DNA of 5,691 bases from Acidobacteriaceae bacterium (GTDB lineage Bacteria > Acidobacteriota > Terriglobia > Terriglobales > Acidobacteriaceae). The stretch is taken from NCBI GenBank assembly GCA_030040395.1, contig JASHTU010000468.1:1-5691 (forward strand). Direction: 5' to 3'. Position numbers and translations under genes: made by a program. Numbering within the stretch: the stretch's first letter is position 1; each line of letters opens with the position of its first letter. Below the pieces are notes generated by a model. The model saw only the letters and a list, made by a program, of their open reading frames with translations. It had not been told where the DNA came from and made no database searches. Shown here piece by piece: positions 1-5,691 of this stretch.

Positions 1-75
1 TTTGGCGGCTCCAAGGTCGAGGCCGACAACGAAGTATGGCCCAATTTGCGCCGCAACCCGGAGGGACGGGGCCAT
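1..75 (-). CDS. 5' start of an unidentified gene, cut by the left window edge
   Basis: An open frame begins at an ATG (75-73) and stays open for 25 codons to the edge of the window. An in-frame TGA (84-82) lies just upstream, so this is the first possible ATG of the frame. A GAGG (83-80) sits four bases before it and could serve as a weak ribosome binding site. The residues seen end in PYFVVGLDLGAAK. A hydrophobic strand followed by G-x-D-x-G resembles the first motif of actin-like ATPases and sugar kinases, and also the first acidic strand of RNase H-fold enzymes, including IS110-type transposases. This is resemblance only and does not identify a family. The gene would start 194 bases after the receptor stop codon, beyond a probable terminator, so it is probably transcribed separately. 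An overlapping ATG in another frame (85-83) is also open to the edge, but its Pro/Arg/Cys-rich peptide looks less protein-like. Confidence 0.4.
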   Translation of the reverse strand, partial: MAPSLRVAAQIGPYFVVGLDLGAAK

Positions 76-217
76 TTTTCCTCATCTCTGTGTCGTTCGT
101 CGCTAGCAGACGCCCGGTATGCGTCGCTCCTCTCTCCTTGATCTGAGAAAAAATGGCTCCCGTCGCTGCCCGCTCGTATATGTCGATACACCCTAGCGCG
201 GCGCTGGCCTGTAGAAA

Positions 218-240
218 TGGGAGGCAAAGACCGCCTCCCA
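218..240 (-). terminator. Probable rho-independent terminator of the receptor gene
   Basis: TGGGAGGC (218-225) and GCCTCCCA (233-240) form a perfect 8-base-pair, GC-rich stem around a 7-base loop. It begins 29 bases past the receptor stop codon. On the minus strand the stem is followed by TTTCTA, a short and imperfect T tract, so termination may be incomplete. The stem is nearly symmetric and could also act as a transcript 3'-end stabiliser. Confidence 0.55.
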
Positions 241-269
241 CATCTCCGCAGGCCCGACCGCTGAATGCC

Positions 270-3200
270 CTAATAGAACAGTTTGAGGGCCAACTGGAGC
301 GTGCGCGCCCCGAAGTTCTCGTTGCTGTTCCTGGTGGCCGTGATGCTGCTGAACCCCGCGCTGGTAAAGTTCAACTGTCCCGGCTGCGCGAAGGGCGGCG
401 TGTTGGAGACGTTAAAGGCTTCAGCCCGGAATTCGAAATGGATCGATTCCTTGACCGGAAATTCTTTCAGGATGGACGCATCCAGGTTGGCGAAATGTGG
501 TCCGCGCACCTGCTGAATGCCCCCGCCAAGAGGCGCATAATCCATTTGTCCGATGGCCGTCGCCGTGGGTGGCTGGGCAAAGGCGGCGGGGTTCAGCCAC
601 TGCGTGTAGTTGTGTGGGCCGCTATAAAGGCTCTGGCCGGTCAAATCCGCCGAGCAACCAAAGTCGGCCGTGGTGGCGTTGGGGCATGTGACGGTGAACG
701 GCTGACCGCTTTGAAAGGTGTAGAAGAAGTTGACCTCCCATCCTCCCAGGATCTCGTCCGCGGCTTTGTTGGCGCTGGCCATGAACTGGCGCCCGTGGCC
801 GAAGGGCAGATCGTATGTGCCGGCGAGGTGGACAAGGTGGGTGGCGTCGGCGTCGCAAAGACCGTAGTCGCCATTGATCCCGAAGTAGGGCAGCCACTCG
901 GCGCGATAACCCGCGTTGTATTGCGTCGCCTGGGTGTGCTGATTGCTCATGCACTTGCTCCAGGTGTAGTTGGCCAGCAATGACAGTCCCTGGCTCAACT
1001 GATGTTGATAGGTGACCTGAAGGGAGTTGTAACTGCTATTGGCGTTGGTGGTTTCGTAGGTGGCATTGCGACCGAACGCCGGGTAAGGGATTGTGGTCAG
1101 ATAGAGCGCTCCGCTCGAGGGAGGCAAAATCTCGGTATTGGTGTTGTTGTACCCCAGGATGTCGAGATGACGGCCTTGGGTTCCCACAAATCCCGCCTGG
1201 ATGGCGTCGTGGGGAGTGAACTGATCTTCGATGGTGAGATTCTCGGTCTCTACCAGCGGTGTCTGGTAGTTGTACTGGCGGCCATAAAGACTCAGGCCGA
1301 GATAACCGGGGTTGGTGTAGGGGGTGGGGCTTAGCAATGTTGCCGGGTTCTGGAAATTGAACTGCGTAAACGTGTATTCCATAGTTGCCGGCTGGGCCGG
1401 AGAGCCGACCAGGAGGGGGTGATTTGAGTCGGGAGCGGGGATGCCCTGGGTATACACGAAGGGATAGTTAGTGCCCAGCGTGCCGCCATAGCCCAGGTTG
1501 CCCAGCGCGCCATAGGCCGTGCCGAAACCGCCGCGCACCACGAGCATCGGAGTCATGCGATAGGCAAATCCGACCCGGGGCGCGAAGTTGGCCTTCTGCG
1601 CATTGCCGAGCGCGAGGCCGGAAACACAGTCGATGTTGATGTTGCTGGCCGCGGCCACGGCGTTGAAGAGCGCCGCGCGCGTTACCTGGCAGCCCTTGTT
1701 GGAAATGTAGTAGGTTCCGGTCGAGCCGTTTCCGCCCACGGGAATGAAGTTTGCCTGGAAGCCGCGGGTCTCGGCATAGGGGGTGAAATAGTCCCACCGC
1801 AGGCCTAGGTTTAAGGTCAGCCGGGGAGTGGTCTTCCAATCGTCCTGAAAGTAGCCCCCGATGTACCAGCGATGATCGTCGGTAGCGGCGATATCAGAAC
1901 CCGAAAAGGCGTTCATGCCGCCCACGTCGTTAACACCGGCGCCCACGGTGTATGCGTACGGTTGCGGCGCCACGAGTAGATCGCCAATGCCGTTCAAACC
2001 GGAGCAGGTGCTGCTGAGGGGAGAACAGGTGGTGGCTGCAATGCGATTGGGAACGTCGGTATACATGCCGTTGAAGTAAAAATCACCGCGCCCCTCGGGC
2101 GGCTGCGAGATGTCGCCTTCGAGATCGTCCACCTGGATGCCGGTCTTGAGGGTATGGTCGCGAATCACCTTGGTGACCGCGTCCACACCTTCCAGGCTCC
2201 AGACGTATTGCAGGGTTGGCGTGTAGTTGCCGACGCCGAGGTGGGTGAGCCCGGAGATGGTGATGGGCGGCAGGCCGCCGTTGTTGGCCACCTGCGGAAC
2301 TCCCTGGATGCCGTATTGCGCGGGGATGCCGCCGTTGGTGATGTCGTTGCCCCACACGGACCGCTGCAGCTTGTCGCTGTGCACCATGCCCACGTGCATC
2401 TCGTTGGTGAGCGTGGGGGTGAAGATGGTGGTGTAGCCGACGGCCCAGGCGTAGGCGGGAAGACTGTCGTTGCGTCCGCCGGTTTCTCCCACGGCCACGC
2501 CGGCAAAGTTCGAAGGAACAGCAACCGCGAAGAGACTGCGATCAAAGACGCCGAAGAGCGTGTTCTTCGAACTGATGCTGCTGTCGATGCGAACGTCCCA
2601 GGTGTCGGTGTTCTTGTCCTCGATGGGGACGTAGCTCGAGAAGTTATTCACGAGACCGGAGGATTCCGGCGCCGGATAGACACTCAGCAGCTTTAGTGCA
2701 TTGGGGTCCTGGCGGCTGGTGGGAATCACGTTGAGGCTGGCGAGCGGCACGCCGCCGGCATCCTGGGTAAAGTCCTTTTGCTGGAGGCCGAGGAAGCTGG
2801 CGCAGTTGCCGCCCGCGGTGCATTGATAGAAGGGATCGCGTACGAAGGCGAGGGGCGTTCCCGCAAATCCTGTCACCGGATCGACGCCCGAGGCCGGAAG
2901 CTGACGCGTGGTCGCGGGATCGAGAATTGTGCCGTTGGCGAAGGTGCGGCCCAGCGCATCGGTATAGGTCTTTTCAACGCCCGACGTGGGGATGTTGTAA
3001 GTGATGTTGTCCTGGAGATTGTTGAATGTGCTGCTGACCATGCTCGCGGTGGGCACGGTTTCGCCGCCTGCCGGTTCCGGCAGCACGTAACGCCCGCCCT
3101 GGTAATCGGCGAACCAGAACAGCCGGTTGCGGCCGCGAATCATGGGCGGGATGACGACCGGGCCCCCGGCCGTGAATCCGAACAGGTTCTGGTGATAGGA

Positions 3201-4115
3201 GGGAATTGGCTTGCTCACGCAGCCGGTAGCCGAGCATGTCCTGTTGAAAAAGTAATTGGCGTTCAGGTCGTTGTTGCGTAGATACTCCCAGAGGTCGCCG
3301 TGAAGCTGGTTTGTGCCCGACTTGATTTCCGCGTTGATGACGCCGCCCGTGGAGTGGCCGAACTCGGCGTTAAAGTCGCCGCTCTGGAGGGCAAACTCCT
3401 GCACCGCGTCGGGCGGGGGCACGATGGCCGCATTGGTCAAGGTGTAGTTGCCGCCGTAGACCTCGATGTTGTCGTTAATGCCATCCAAACGAAAGTCGTT
3501 CTGCCAGTCGTTGACGCCGTTCACTGAAAAGTACGCGGACTCGGAACTGCCGGAATCGGGCGTGACGCTGCCGGAACTGGAGGACGTGGGCGGGGCGGTG
3601 GCGACGCCAGCGGAAAGCTGCGCCAGCGACCCCCAATCGCGGGTGGCCAGCGGCAGATCGTTGACGGCCTGATTGGTGATGGTTTGGCCTACTTCCGCAT
3701 TTTCGGCTTCGAGCAGAGGCGTGGCCGCGGTGACGAACACCGTCTGCTCGACGTTTCCGGTGGCGAAGTGGACATCGACGGTGGAAACCTGCTGCACATG
3801 CACGATCACGCCGTGGACCGCGTATTTCTGGAATCCGCCCGACTCCGCCTGAACGGTATACGGGCCGGGAAGCAGGTCGTCAAACACATAGGTGCCGGTG
3901 GCGGTGGATTTGGTGGTGACTTTCAGGCTCGTGTTGTCATTGGTGAGCGTAACGGTGGCGTTCCCCACCACGGCGCCGGTGGGGTCTTCGACCGTCCCTG
4001 TGATTTCTCCGCGATCGATTTGCGCCGCCAGCCAAGCAGGTGCGGCGAGAACCAGAAGCAGAATCAGGGCTCGGCCCCATCTGCTTCCCATACTGGCCTC
4101 CAATTGTGTTCTCAT
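270..4115 (-). CDS. Oar-like TonB-dependent outer-membrane receptor with N-terminal carboxypeptidase-regulatory-like domain
   Basis: This is a complete gene of 1,281 residues, a usual length for acidobacterial Oar-like receptors. A basic N-terminus and hydrophobic core (residues 16-30) form a signal peptide, probably cleaved in LAA|Q near residue 31. Residues ~33-120 are a carboxypeptidase-regulatory-like beta-sandwich (ITGTVEDPTGAVV, then GTYVFDDLLPGPYTV). Residues ~125-275 are plug-like, with NDLPLATRDW, FRLDGIND, PDAVQEF and FGHSTGGVINAEIKSGTN. The remainder is barrel, with FGFTAGGPVVIPP (~312-324), RLFWFADYQG (~331-340), YFQDDWKTTPRLTLNLGLRWDYF-type strands and a terminal LQLALKLFY. The final aromatic residue fits the outer-membrane assembly signal. 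Such proteins are thought to import large substrates, often oligosaccharides or peptides, with TonB-ExbBD energy; the substrate here cannot be read from the sequence. I see no clear TonB box. The start was chosen because AGGAGG lies six bases upstream of this ATG. A second in-frame ATG at 4091 is also possible. Confidence 0.93.
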   Translation of the reverse strand: MRTQLEASMGSRWGRALILLLVLAAPAWLAAQIDRGEITGTVEDPTGAVVGNATVTLTNDNTSLKVTTKSTATGTYVFDDLLPGPYTVQAESGGFQKYAVHGVIVHVQQVSTVDVHFATGNVEQTVFVTAATPLLEAENAEVGQTITNQAVNDLPLATRDWGSLAQLSAGVATAPPTSSSSGSVTPDSGSSESAYFSVNGVNDWQNDFRLDGINDNIEVYGGNYTLTNAAIVPPPDAVQEFALQSGDFNAEFGHSTGGVINAEIKSGTNQLHGDLWEYLRNNDLNANYFFNRTCSATGCVSKPIPSYHQNLFGFTAGGPVVIPPMIRGRNRLFWFADYQGGRYVLPEPAGGETVPTASMVSSTFNNLQDNITYNIPTSGVEKTYTDALGRTFANGTILDPATTRQLPASGVDPVTGFAGTPLAFVRDPFYQCTAGGNCASFLGLQQKDFTQDAGGVPLASLNVIPTSRQDPNALKLLSVYPAPESSGLVNNFSSYVPIEDKNTDTWDVRIDSSISSKNTLFGVFDRSLFAVAVPSNFAGVAVGETGGRNDSLPAYAWAVGYTTIFTPTLTNEMHVGMVHSDKLQRSVWGNDITNGGIPAQYGIQGVPQVANNGGLPPITISGLTHLGVGNYTPTLQYVWSLEGVDAVTKVIRDHTLKTGIQVDDLEGDISQPPEGRGDFYFNGMYTDVPNRIAATTCSPLSSTCSGLNGIGDLLVAPQPYAYTVGAGVNDVGGMNAFSGSDIAATDDHRWYIGGYFQDDWKTTPRLTLNLGLRWDYFTPYAETRGFQANFIPVGGNGSTGTYYISNKGCQVTRAALFNAVAAASNINIDCVSGLALGNAQKANFAPRVGFAYRMTPMLVVRGGFGTAYGALGNLGYGGTLGTNYPFVYTQGIPAPDSNHPLLVGSPAQPATMEYTFTQFNFQNPATLLSPTPYTNPGYLGLSLYGRQYNYQTPLVETENLTIEDQFTPHDAIQAGFVGTQGRHLDILGYNNTNTEILPPSSGALYLTTIPYPAFGRNATYETTNANSSYNSLQVTYQHQLSQGLSLLANYTWSKCMSNQHTQATQYNAGYRAEWLPYFGINGDYGLCDADATHLVHLAGTYDLPFGHGRQFMASANKAADEILGGWEVNFFYTFQSGQPFTVTCPNATTADFGCSADLTGQSLYSGPHNYTQWLNPAAFAQPPTATAIGQMDYAPLGGGIQQVRGPHFANLDASILKEFPVKESIHFEFRAEAFNVSNTPPFAQPGQLNFTSAGFSSITATRNSNENFGARTLQLALKLFY
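4097..4101 (-). promoter_or_regulatory. Second ribosome binding site, serving an internal in-frame ATG of the receptor
   Basis: GGAGG (4101-4097) lies five bases before an in-frame ATG at 4091-4089, the ninth codon of the receptor. Starting there gives MGSRWGR followed directly by the hydrophobic core, a more compact and typical signal peptide than the longer form. Both starts are plausible from sequence alone. The upstream one has the longer Shine-Dalgarno match. Confidence 0.45.
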
Positions 4116-4121
4116 TCTTAG

Positions 4122-4127
4122 CCTCCT
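4122..4127 (-). promoter_or_regulatory. Ribosome binding site deciding the receptor start
   Basis: A perfect AGGAGG (4127-4122) stands six bases before the ATG at 4115-4113. It rules out the TTG at 4133-4131, which opens the longest frame, because the Shine-Dalgarno site would then fall inside the coding sequence. Confidence 0.8.
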
Positions 4128-4163
4128 GTTCAAAACGGTTGCGCCTTGGGCGCTGGCCCGGCA

Positions 4164-4192
4164 AGTATTTTGACACGTCTAGGCGAGGGCAA
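4164..4192 (-). promoter_or_regulatory. Possible sigma-70-type promoter of the receptor gene
   Basis: TTGCCC (4192-4187) and AATACT (4169-4164) are separated by exactly 17 bases, and each matches four of six consensus positions. Transcription would start near 4157, leaving a leader of about 40 bases that contains both ribosome binding sites. The match is moderate and found by eye. Confidence 0.4.
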
Positions 4193-4469
4193 CACAGCGA
4201 GTCCCGAAAGCGCGGATAACGAGCCCTGACGGACGTGGGTATTCGCCCCTCACAGATTCTCGCAAGAGAGTCACTTCCTGGGTTTGAAATGTTGATGAAT
4301 GGGGAAAATGTGATCGGTCTGGAATGTTCGTTCAAATTGGAGTTTGACCGTTTACACCCGGCACTGGCCACGACGCGCCGTGCTCGGAGCTTGTTACCGA
4401 AGATCATACGCCGGACGGAAGGAGCCAGCCAGATGCGAAAGGACCAACGGCGGATAAAGCGTGTTTCTT
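4193..4469. other. Intergenic stretch with no supported gene
   Basis: Together with its flanks this is part of a 657-base gene-free interval (4116-4772). Open frames on both strands here lack ribosome binding sites and protein-like composition. The part around 4280-4350 is visibly more AT-rich than the genes. It contains a weak dyad, TCAAA-TTGGAG-TTTGA (4332-4347), which could be an operator upstream of the receptor promoter, but arms of five bases can arise by chance. Otherwise I see nothing. Confidence 0.5.
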
Positions 4470-4526
4470 TGGCGCCCAGTGGGGGACTTGAACCCCCACG
4501 TGGGGTAAACCTCTGCGGGTTTTAGG
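4470..4526 (-). pseudogene. 3' fragment of a tRNA-Leu(UAA) gene with encoded CCA
   Basis: Read on the minus strand, the segment aligns with the 3' half of a class II tRNA. The anticodon loop is CCTAAAA (4526-4520) and the 3' anticodon strand is CCCGC (4519-4515). A long variable arm follows, GAGG-TTTA-CCCC (4513-4502), with one A-C mismatch. The T arm is perfect: GGGGG, TTCAAGT, CCCCC (4497-4481). The 3' acceptor strand ACTGGGC (4480-4474), discriminator G and CCA (4472-4470) complete it. The matching 5' acceptor strand GCCCAGT, the D arm and a proper 5' anticodon strand are absent upstream; only three of five anticodon pairs form. The universal U33 is C, and the variable arm is mispaired, as expected for a non-functional copy. 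Anticodon UAA and the long variable arm point to leucine. The fragment starts at the anticodon loop, a common crossover site for tyrosine recombinases that integrate into tRNA genes. Confidence 0.8.
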
Positions 4527-4542
4527 TCCGTCTTTGGCGGTT

Positions 4543-4567
4543 TTGCAGCGAGTTGCACGGCGCTGCA
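4543..4567. repeat. Three TTGCA-like direct repeats at 10-base period, overlapping an inverted repeat
   Basis: TTGCA (4543-4547), TTGCA (4553-4557) and CTGCA (4563-4567) recur at exactly ten bases, about one helical turn. The same stretch carries a perfect 7-base inverted repeat, TGCAGCG (4544-4550) and CGCTGCA (4561-4567). Beside it, CCGTC-TTT-GGCGG (4528-4540) can form another small hairpin. The arrangement suits cooperative protein binding, for example by a recombinase next to the tRNA core. No specific protein can be named. Confidence 0.4.
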
Positions 4568-4589
4568 CAGAAGCGCATAAAGGTAATCA

Positions 4590-4602
4590 TATCAATTTGA
4601 TA
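4590..4602. repeat. 13-base palindrome TATCAA-T-TTGATA
   Basis: Two perfect 6-base arms flank a single central T in a locally AT-rich spot within the gene-free interval. It could be a dimeric regulator site, but no promoter or gene start lies close to it on either strand, so a function is uncertain. Confidence 0.3.
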
Positions 4603-4724
4603 CGAGAGACCATCTGACGAGCGGCCCTCTTGGCTTGTCAACAAAAGCGAGCCTGCTTCAGCAATGAAACACATTGGCGCCATTGCCCCTGGTCTCAAAG
4701 CCCATCGCAGTTGACGAACGGAAA

Positions 4725-4752
4725 GCAAGCCCCGCCCGAAGGCGGGGCTTGC
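4725..4752 (-). terminator. Strong hairpin terminator with UUCG tetraloop
   Basis: GCAAGCCCCGCC (4725-4736) and GGCGGGGCTTGC (4741-4752) pair perfectly over 12 bases. On the minus strand the loop is UUCG closed by C-G, an exceptionally stable tetraloop. The hairpin begins 20 bases after the TAA stop at 4775-4773 and is followed by TTTCCGTT. The T tract is short, but stem strength and position make this a convincing terminator for the secreted-protein gene. Confidence 0.85.
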
Positions 4753-4772
4753 GGCCTGAGGAAAGGAGTTGT

Positions 4773-5691
4773 TTATTCCTGGACGATAGTGAGTTGCGGT
4801 GACTCGCTGGTAGCGTCGAGGCACACGAGGCGGCCTTTGGCGCTTGCGTTGGTCGCCTTGTCGACGCTGATGGCAACGCAGTAGGAGACCGTTTGTGTTG
4901 TGCTGTTTTGCGTAAAGTTCACATCGAAGATGCCCAAGGCGCCATTGGGATCGTATGTCGTATCGGGCACGAACGTGGCAGAGCCTCCGGCGCACTCGCT
5001 GCCGCACATGAATTCGTCCCAGTCGGCCCAGTTCTGTCCGCCGTCATCCTCGGCAAAGTACGTGAAGGCGCCGCTCGAGTTGGTCGTGACGGCGCCGGAC
5101 TGGAGGTCTTTGCTGAAGTCTCCGCTGGGCGCCGTATTCAAAAGGTAGCTCGTGGCGAGATCGCCGAGAGCCCACGCACCTGACGTTGGAGCAGTCTGCG
5201 GTTCCATCCAGCCGATCGCGTTTTCCGGTGCTGCGCCATTGCTGCTGGCATCCAGGTAGGCCGCAGAGTTCAGGTCATAGACGTAGAAAACGATGCCTGA
5301 ATTCGTCGAGACCGTGGTGCGGCCAGTGGTCGAGTTTGTACTCATGCTTATCCCGGTTATCGATTGGGTCTTGACTGTGCCTTCGTTGTTTTCGATCATC
5401 TCGAGGTTACCGCTGGAAATTTGCGCTATATCAGCGTCGTAACCCTGTCCGTCGCTATCCTGGCCTGATTCGTAGAACACGGCCGGCCCGCTCAACGGGT
5501 TGCTGGCCTGTAAAGCCGACGCGACCTGCGCCCGCGCCTGGCCAATCATGAAGGCGGCGTTGTTCGTCGCGTCGTGCGGGTTGGCGTCCATGACGACCGA
5601 CTCGCCGGCGGAGTTATTCGTGAGGTACATCACGAAAGGATTGATGTTGCTGCTCGAAGATCCGAAATTGAACGTCACGCGCCCGTAGGAG
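4773..5691 (-). CDS. C-terminal part of a large, probably exported beta-rich repeat protein of unknown function
   Basis: The final 305 residues of a longer protein are visible, ending at TAA (4775-4773). The frame is open to the right edge, reading SYGRVTFNFG. The GTG at 5678 lies within this coding sequence and has no ribosome binding site, so the true start is outside the window. Composition is rich in Ser, Thr, Gly, Asn, Ala and Asp, with few Lys and Arg. There is no membrane segment, typical of secreted or surface proteins. Three similar blocks occur roughly every 120 residues: around 18-53 (FVMYLTNNSAGESVVMDANP, then FMIGQA), 132-165 (FYVYDLNSAAYLDASSN, then IGWMEPQ) and 267-304 (VSYCVAISVDKAT, then LDATSESPQLTIVQE). 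Each reads as a strand, a short turn, an LD- or MD-containing strand, and an E/Q-rich end. Four cysteines (229, 233, 271, 290) could form disulfides outside the cytoplasm. Acidobacterial secreted proteins with endings like this exist, but I know of no assigned function. Confidence 0.82.
   Translation of the reverse strand, partial: SYGRVTFNFGSSSSNINPFVMYLTNNSAGESVVMDANPHDATNNAAFMIGQARAQVASALQASNPLSGPAVFYESGQDSDGQGYDADIAQISSGNLEMIENNEGTVKTQSITGISMSTNSTTGRTTVSTNSGIVFYVYDLNSAAYLDASSNGAAPENAIGWMEPQTAPTSGAWALGDLATSYLLNTAPSGDFSKDLQSGAVTTNSSGAFTYFAEDDGGQNWADWDEFMCGSECAGGSATFVPDTTYDPNGALGIFDVNFTQNSTTQTVSYCVAISVDKATNASAKGRLVCLDATSESPQLTIVQE

Larger units (their letters stand above)
4470..4567 (-). other. 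Candidate attachment-site scar of an integrative element
   Basis: The tRNA-Leu 3' fragment (4526-4470) joins a non-tRNA sequence that carries short repeats (4528-4567). Many genomic islands use the anticodon-loop-to-CCA portion of a tRNA gene as the integration core and leave a second copy of it at the far end. The fragment's 3' end points left. An element would therefore occupy the right side (4527 onward), between this copy and an intact tRNA-Leu(UAA) outside the window. No integrase is visible here, so this is an inference from the fragment's boundaries. Confidence 0.45.

Noticed and set aside
76..217. A promoter for the left-edge gene, including an AAGGAGAGAGGAG stretch near 128-140
   Set aside because: No -35/-10 pair with sensible spacing was found, and the purine-rich stretch has no start codon at the right distance.
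153..983. A 276-codon open frame on the plus strand
   Set aside because: It lies almost entirely antisense to the receptor's barrel end, lacks a ribosome binding site and shows no recognisable motif. Long antisense frames are common opposite GC-rich genes.
2154..3281. Two plus-strand frames (2154-2696 and 2778-3281)
   Set aside because: Both are antisense to the intact receptor, without start signals or recognisable domains.
4131..4133. TTG as the receptor start, giving 1,287 residues
   Set aside because: The AGGAGG ribosome binding site would lie inside the coding sequence, and no other Shine-Dalgarno site precedes the TTG. The ATG at 4115 is correctly spaced.
3937..4407. A 156-codon minus-strand frame overlapping the receptor start
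   Set aside because: It runs out of frame through the receptor promoter, ribosome binding site and signal peptide, and its product is Arg/Asn-rich with no motif.
4235..4525. A 96-codon plus-strand frame ending in GGLEPPRGVNLCGF
   Set aside because: GGLEPP peptides are a familiar artefact of translating the complement of a leucine or serine tRNA T arm. Here it is the antisense of the tRNA fragment.
4470..4772. A tRNA-Leu gene split by a group I intron
   Set aside because: Group I introns in tRNA-Leu(UAA) usually interrupt the anticodon and end in G. No terminal G precedes the 3' portion, and no 5' half (GCCCAGT acceptor or D arm) occurs in the following 300 bases.
4522..5007. A 161-codon minus-strand frame
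   Set aside because: It covers the end of the secreted-protein gene in another frame, reads through its terminator and into the tRNA fragment, and is Arg/Gln-rich as shadow frames are.
5676..5678. GTG as the start of the right-hand protein
   Set aside because: The frame remains open upstream to the window edge with in-family sequence (SYGRVTF), there is no ribosome binding site, and no signal peptide follows.

Overview
The window suggests a bacterium of the phylum Acidobacteriota, probably class Terriglobia (inference). The main evidence is a ~1,280-residue Oar-like TonB-dependent receptor with an N-terminal carboxypeptidase-regulatory-like domain, a gene type strongly expanded in that group. 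The right-hand gene also has the texture of the long, Ser/Thr/Gly/Asn-rich secreted repeat proteins common there. The DNA is GC-rich, and every gene I can support reads on the minus strand, from right to left.

Layout from right to left, in the direction of transcription. (1) 5691-4773 is the C-terminal ~305 residues of a large, probably exported beta-rich protein whose start lies beyond the window. It ends at a very strong hairpin terminator with a UUCG tetraloop (4752-4725). (2) 4772-4116 has no protein gene. It holds a 13-base palindrome, a set of short repeats at 10-base spacing, a 57-base 3' fragment of a tRNA-Leu(UAA) gene with encoded CCA, and a plausible promoter for the receptor. The tRNA fragment with adjoining repeats looks like the attachment-site scar of an integrative element. 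If so, the element lies on the right, and the secreted-protein gene would be on the element side. (3) 4115-270 is the complete receptor gene. It has a strong Shine-Dalgarno site, a second in-frame start with its own Shine-Dalgarno site, a signal peptide, a carboxypeptidase-regulatory-like domain, a plug-like segment and a large beta-barrel ending in an aromatic residue. A hairpin at 240-218 probably ends its transcript. (4) 75-1 is a short open start of a further minus-strand gene that runs off the left edge. Its first 25 residues include GLDLGAAK, reminiscent of the first nucleotide-binding or acidic strand of actin-like or RNase H-like proteins. That is too little to name it.

The receptor and the secreted protein both belong to the cell envelope or its exterior. 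However, separate terminators and promoters, and the tRNA scar between them, argue that they are independent transcription units rather than an operon. I see no CRISPR array, complete RNA gene, insertion sequence or defence system. I do not see a convincing new system; the tRNA scar is the observation most worth following up.
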